Shown here piece by piece: positions 59,281 to 64,000 of a DNA stretch of 64,000 nt. Position 1 is the first letter of the stretch. Each line of letters opens with the position of its first letter. The notes below the pieces were generated by a model that saw only the letters and a program-made list of their open reading frames with translations, searched no databases and was not told the origin of the DNA. Position numbers and translations under genes: made by a program. Location: assembly GCA_018894105.1 (NCBI GenBank), contig CM032124.1, forward strand, positions 3,519,501-3,583,500, written 5' to 3'. This DNA is from Jacaranda mimosifolia. Lineage: Eukaryota > Streptophyta > Magnoliopsida > Lamiales > Bignoniaceae.

Positions 59281-62200
59281 TGCATTGTGATTCGAGGTGG
59301 CAAAAACTTCTCCAAAGCCAAAGATACTACTTTATGTGTGCATGAAGCAGTCGTGGATGCTCAATCCTTTAAAACCTGATCAAACCACTCCATACATGTT
59401 GCTGAATGGTTCGAGGAGACAACTAAGGAGATGATTAATCAGCATTCCGGTGCTTCCGCTCATTCTAAGATCTTGCTGTTGAAATTATTACTTCATGACA
59501 TTGGACCAATGCATGCAAAAGTCTTGCTTCCAAACCACCATCTCAACATCAATAGAAGCTCGTGGAGAACTCCGCTTCCAAGTTCGATGAGATGTCTTTT
59601 CACACCGGCTATTGGGAGTGGGCAGAGGATGTACTGGGCCATCATGCAGACACTCTTCGTCGATTTAAGACTTATGCAATTGTTCATGCCTTTCTTTTCA
59701 CATACATTTGCAACAAGAATATCTTCCAAGCATTCCTCGAGCTATGGTGCACTTCTACAAACACACTGCATACTACTATCGGAGAACTGTCAATTTCTTT
59801 ATGGGATCTTCTTAGACTTTGTGGATTGCCAATACGTGGAGATTTTTATAATGAAGTTATTCCATCTACCAAGGAACTGCTTGATGCCGATACCTGCCAA
59901 CCTTATTTGCCGTGAAGCTACAAGTATCTATTCGCAGCATACCACATGCTTCCCAAGGAATCCAATGTTGCATCTATTTTTTATTGGATTGGGTTTTGGT
60001 TTAGAGGCTCGACAGCATATGCACAACCGCCTTCAAGGTCATCCCGAAAGAGACTTGTCAAACCAAAGCTATATCACAATCCTTGTGGGAACATCAGTAT
60101 GTCCCTTTTATCACGCACCAAGGAGTATGATGAGCCCTTTTCAATGCTAGAGATTGAAGAGGATATCAGGGATGAAACTTATTTGGCTGCTTTCCTTTCA
60201 TGTTGGTTATACATCTTTGCTTTACCATATCCTAAAGTTGATAAGGTACGTGCTTCTGTTTTCAAAATTTCAAGTAAAATAGCTCATAGCGATTGGTTTT
60301 CTTTAGCAGTTCCTATATTGGTGATTATTTATTGTGGTTTGAGAGAGATATCTGCTTCAAAGAGCTTGAGCGAGTCCACAACCATCTTTCCTATTCATTA
60401 TATATACAGCTGGATTGGACACTATCCTCAGACACATTTTCCATCCAAACTTGAACCAGTTGGAGCTTAGATGATGAAATATGCAGGAGAAAATATAGCC
60501 AAATACTTTGAACTTGTCGAGGCATGCGAATTTTTCCATAGCATTAATCCCTCAAGACTTCGAAACTTGCGCACACAAGGACAAACCTTAGTGATAGATG
60601 ATGTAGGCATATCCAATACCTACAAAGATCTTTTCGTGGCTTTGCGGTCTAGCTACTTGATATTCCGAAGTGGAGCAATATGTATCATTGAAGCTTATAT
60701 TCCTCATCGATTCAACCAACAACATGATTTTTGTCAAGATATTCCTGACCACCTAAAGAGTGAAATTCTTGCATGTGAGTTGGTTGAACTTGTTCGACTT
60801 TGGTAATCTTGTACTTTGTTGGGCACATTCTCCAAGCTAATCATACCAAGCAATGCTTCCTCATTGCCTTTGGTCATGAAGGAATATATAGATTGGTGGA
60901 CCGAATATTAGAAGACTTATTCAGGGAAAAAAAATAAAAATCATTCTCAAACTTGATCAACTGACAAATATGAATGCCAAAAGATATCAAAGGACTTCAA
61001 GACAGGGTTCCAAGGATAGCAAAGTCATCCTATCTCCTTGAGATTCGGCTGTTGACCTAGAACCGGCAAAAGTGTCTTCTAAAAAGCAACGAACTTTTCC
61101 TATAAACTCAACTCCCAAGCTTGTCCCTACAGCTAGTCCAACTGAAGGAAATGAAGTAATTTCTGCCTTGTCACTCTAATGATGAATCCAGAAACTAATA
61201 CCAGTTTAAAAAGAGATCGAAGGTTCTTGACTTAGACAATATTAGTGTGAATTCAACATTTTTTGCAGATGCTCCAAGTTCTTCATTGCCTTTAAAGGAA
61301 TTAGCAGAATATTTACATATGTTCATTATTATTGTCATTTTTTTTTCATTCATTTACGTTATCATTCTCCTTCACCCATCTTATATCATTTTTTTTCTTT
61401 TTCTTTTAATGTGCAGACCTTGAGAAAGAAATTCCTATCACTTCTGAAGATAGCATGGGCTCAATAAATGAAGTCAATCCTTTTAGCTTATGTGGAGAAG
61501 ACGCTATTTCTTATCCTTCTGGTAACAATGCATCAATTTATCTCCTCTTTGTAAACTTGAGACCTTTTGCAAGTATCTAAATGATATTTTTTGTTTTGTA
61601 GAAAAGTTTCCCGTTGAGGAAAATATACCTAAGGAACCCAAGAAGACATTGAAGCTTCATCCTTGCCACTCCCACGTGCTGAAGTTTCTGAATTTTATCC
61701 TTGAGTTGTAAAAACTAAAGTTGAGCAGATATTGATCAAATTTTACTGGAACGAATATGTCAGAAGATTTTGAGAACTTCATTTGAGCAACTTTTAGGGG
61801 TAAAGCCAGCAATTGATGATTTGATCGTGGAGATGAAGACATATATGAAAGATACATCATCTTTGGAGAATCATCTAAAGTCTTTCTTTGAGGGTTCTTC
61901 CAACTACACAAAAGTCAAGTTGGACTCCATCCAGAGAAAAATACAAGAGGCTTATGAGAGAACACTTCTTCTTGCACAACAAGATCTTTCTGAGGTTGAG
62001 GCAACATTAATTGAAAGAGTTGAGGAAGTAGATAGTCTGAAAGCAAAACTTCTCCAAATCACCAAGCAGCAAGAAGAATTGTAGGTACAACTTACCAAGT
62101 TGAGCAATAAAGAAGAGCTTACAAGTTTATCACTCCATAAAGCCAAAGAAAACTTAGCGACCATTCAAAAAGAACTAGCCACCAAGAGGGAAGAAGTCTC

Positions 62201-62315
62201 GAAGCTTGAAAGCACTCAATTTTTGACTGACAAAGAGGTCGAAGCTTTGAAGAGGATGGAGGTATTACTTGAAGAATCTCGCCATGATTTAGCTGCCTTT
62301 GACTTATTTACTTGA
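59281..62315 (+). pseudogene. Antisense plant mobile domain (PMD) gene with coiled-coil tail, decayed
   Basis: N-terminal part near 59341-59470 reads VVDAQSFKT, a stop, then HVAEWFEETTKEMI. The PMD core is in another frame (59562-60806): GYWEWAEDVLGHH, GELSISLWDLLRLCGLPIRG, TYLAAFLSCWLYIFALPYPK, YSWIGHYPQTH, with stops at 59915 and 60470. This is the PF10536 domain shared by MAIN/MAIL proteins and by transposon-borne relatives. Short exons follow with GT-AG introns (acceptor at 61415-61416; donor about 61520; acceptor about 61600). The last part (61770-62315) is a Glu/Lys/Leu-rich coiled coil (SLKAKLLQITKQQEEL) with one stop. Host PMD proteins act in genome stability and silencing; the function of the transposon-borne form is unknown. 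Confidence 0.78.
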
Positions 62316-62946
62316 GCATTTACCTTTTTAGCACTCTTACTTCTTTTTTTTTTTTAATTGATGTAAAAGAACATTTATTTTCATATGCAACAAAAATTCT
62401 TTTCTTTTCATCAATCTTTTACTTTTCCTCTTTTTTTATGCTCTATTTCATGCTCTTTTCTCAATAACACCAACTAAGCAAAGATCAACCATATGTTTTC
62501 AATGATTGAATAATCATATGAGCTATCTCAAACTTATAAACAAATTGGCTATCTTTAAGATAAACCAAACTTGTTTAAAGACGTGACTGAACTTAGAAAA
62601 TAAATTCTAAGCTGCCTACATACCCCATCAAAGGGATAAAGTCATCACGTAGTTCAAAAAAAATTTATTTTGAGGGGAAGCGTACATAGTTTATACTCAT
62701 ATAAGCCAAGAGTATCCATAGTTCAACCAGTCTGGATGAGGTGATGTCTTTCTACATTTTAGCTACATGAAATACTTTCAGTAGAGTAGGTTAGCAATTT
62801 ATCCATATGCACTACCATTGGTAGGTATCGTACACAGTTTACACTCATGCGGGTCAGGAGTAACATATAGTTTAGGCTTGTGCATCAAGGAGCATACTTT
62901 TTCACGGTTAATAGTGCTTCAAAGACTTGCTATTTATAGGGCCAAT
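62316..62946. other. Spacer between the antisense PMD gene and pol
   Basis: Non-coding. Contains two related segments (62682-62722 and 62829-62873) with GTACA(T/C)AGTTTA(T/C)ACTCAT, which on the minus strand read like CKLCTI-type pol tail words; probably a partial duplication of the pol end. Confidence 0.5.
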
Positions 62947-64000
62947 GTGGAGTCCATCTTTATCCACCAACTTATAGGCATCGTTTGTGTAAGCTTCTTT
63001 CACCACATAAGGGCCATCCTATTTTGATATAAACTTATTTCCCATTCGCTGGGCGATGGTAATCGACCTCCTTACTGCCAGGACTAGATCCCCAACTTGA
63101 AATGATCAAGGGCGAACTTTCTTGTTAAATGCCCTCGTCATACGAGCTTAGTAGCACTTAAGTTGTTGTCGAGCTTCAAGCTTTTTTTCATCCAATGCTC
63201 TCAATTCTTCAAGTCTGAGACGAGCATTATCTTCAGTGGTGAGTCCTTCTTGAATTGCGATACGAAGTGAAGGTATTAACTTTCAAGGCGAAGAACAGCT
63301 TCCACTCCATACACCAAAGAATATAGGGTAGCCTGAGTAGCGGGTTTAGTGTGTTGTTCTATATGCCTACAGTGCTTCTCCAACTTTCTCGTGCCAGTTC
63401 CTTGTTCACTTTGACACCATTTTTTTCAAGAGGTTGCACAGTATCATATTGAACGCTTTAGCCAAACCATTTGCCGTTGCATTGTACATCGAGGAATTAT
63501 GCTGCTTGAAACCAAACTGTGCACATAACTTATCCATCAACTTGTTATAGAACAGCTTCCCATTGTCAGTGACAATGTAGCGATGTACCCCATATCGAAA
63601 GATAAGGTTCAAACGGATGAACTCAACCATTGTTTCCTTCTTGACCTCTCTAAGAGGAATCATCTTCATCCATTTGGAGAAGTAATCAGTAGCTACCAAT
63701 ATATAAGCATGACCAGTAGATGATTTCGGAGTAATAGGCCCTATAACATCGAGACCCCAAGTGTTGAATGGCCATAAAGCAATTGTCAAATGTAGGGGCT
63801 CCGGAGGCTAGTGAATGAAATTTGCATATAGTTGGCAAGCTTCACACCTTTTCGCATATTCCAAACAATCTTTGACCACCATTGGCCAAGAGTAACCATT
63901 CTTCTGATCCGAAAATGGAGCTTAGGACCAGACTGGTGAACACCATAGACCCTAGAATGTGTTTTAGTCATGGCTTCCATTACTTCTTCACCACTTAAGC
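62947..64000 (-). pseudogene. Gypsy element 2 pol: integrase (partial, runs off the window)
   Basis: Minus-strand order: zinc-binding region ending in WNMRKGVKLANYMQ (63980-63790), integrase core with WGLDVIGPI (first D), VTDNGKLFYNKLMDKLCAQF (second D) and NATANGLAKAFN where the third catalytic residue, normally glutamate, is lysine (63406-63789), then after stops the C-terminal words GPYVVKEAYTN and AYKLVDKDG (63020-62947). Frameshifts and the E-to-K change show an inactive enzyme. The cysteine that should end the zinc motif is also missing (LANY in place of CQ-type residues). Confidence 0.85.

Larger units (their letters stand above)
57181..64000 (-). mobile_element. Ty3/Gypsy LTR element 2 carrying an antisense PMD gene; continues beyond the window
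   Basis: Minus-strand order: integrase (64000-62947), antisense plus-strand gene (59281-62315), polypurine tract (about 58010-57996) and putative 3' LTR (57995-57181). The gag, protease, reverse transcriptase and 5' LTR must lie right of the window if present. The plan is the same as in Gypsy element 1, but the captured gene is of a different family. Confidence 0.7.

Overview
The window is nuclear DNA of a flowering plant, very probably a eudicot. The evidence is AT-rich intergenic sequence, GT-AG introns, CYP71-type cytochrome P450s, a plastid-targeted rhodanese of the STR11 type, a decayed ribosomal protein L27a gene with telo-box promoter, and the usual plant mix of Copia, Gypsy, MULE, hAT, CACTA, PIF/Harbinger and LINE remnants. 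An asterid is possible from the general look of the proteins, but I cannot prove it from sequence alone. I recognise no tRNA, rRNA or CRISPR. Layout from the left: an intact two-exon P450 lies on the minus strand (1288-4163). About 8 kb of AT-rich intergenic DNA follows, with two Tourist-like MITEs and a 15-copy minisatellite. A ten-exon STR11-like gene lies on the plus strand (12494-20251); its seventh intron was enlarged by a 2.1-kb MULE-like insertion. A second P450 copy is a heavily damaged pseudogene (21181-22723), and a third (40863-42629) is nearly complete but has lost one base in the haem-binding loop. Copies 2 and 3 share both flanks, so they are arms of an old tandem duplication about 20 kb apart. 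The DNA between them is filled with transposons: a hAT-like element, CACTA remnants, a 5'-truncated LINE, an internally deleted Copia element (28942-31779), and a nearly complete but mutated minus-strand Copia element (32937-40326) with a perfect 5-bp target duplication. Inserted in that Copia element's right LTR is a 2-kb near-perfect palindrome flanked by a perfect 9-bp duplication (38120-40109), a fold-back MULE. The right third (46.7-64 kb) is a nest of retroelements. Two separate minus-strand Gypsy elements each carry an intron-containing gene on the opposite (plus) strand, between pol and the 3' LTR, with its own TATA box. One encodes a protein of the 'putative gypsy type transposon' (Transposase_28) type (48021-50435). 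The other encodes a plant mobile domain (PMD) protein with a coiled-coil tail (59281-62315). Both are decayed here, but their matching layout is the most interesting feature of the window. A degraded RPL27a gene, a fold-back repeat family with two members, and a Copia RNase H relic lie between the two Gypsy elements. Only two host genes look functional: the first P450 and the STR11-like rhodanese. Nothing suggests that they work together. The P450s are ordinary tandem CYP71 paralogues, not a recognisable metabolic gene cluster.
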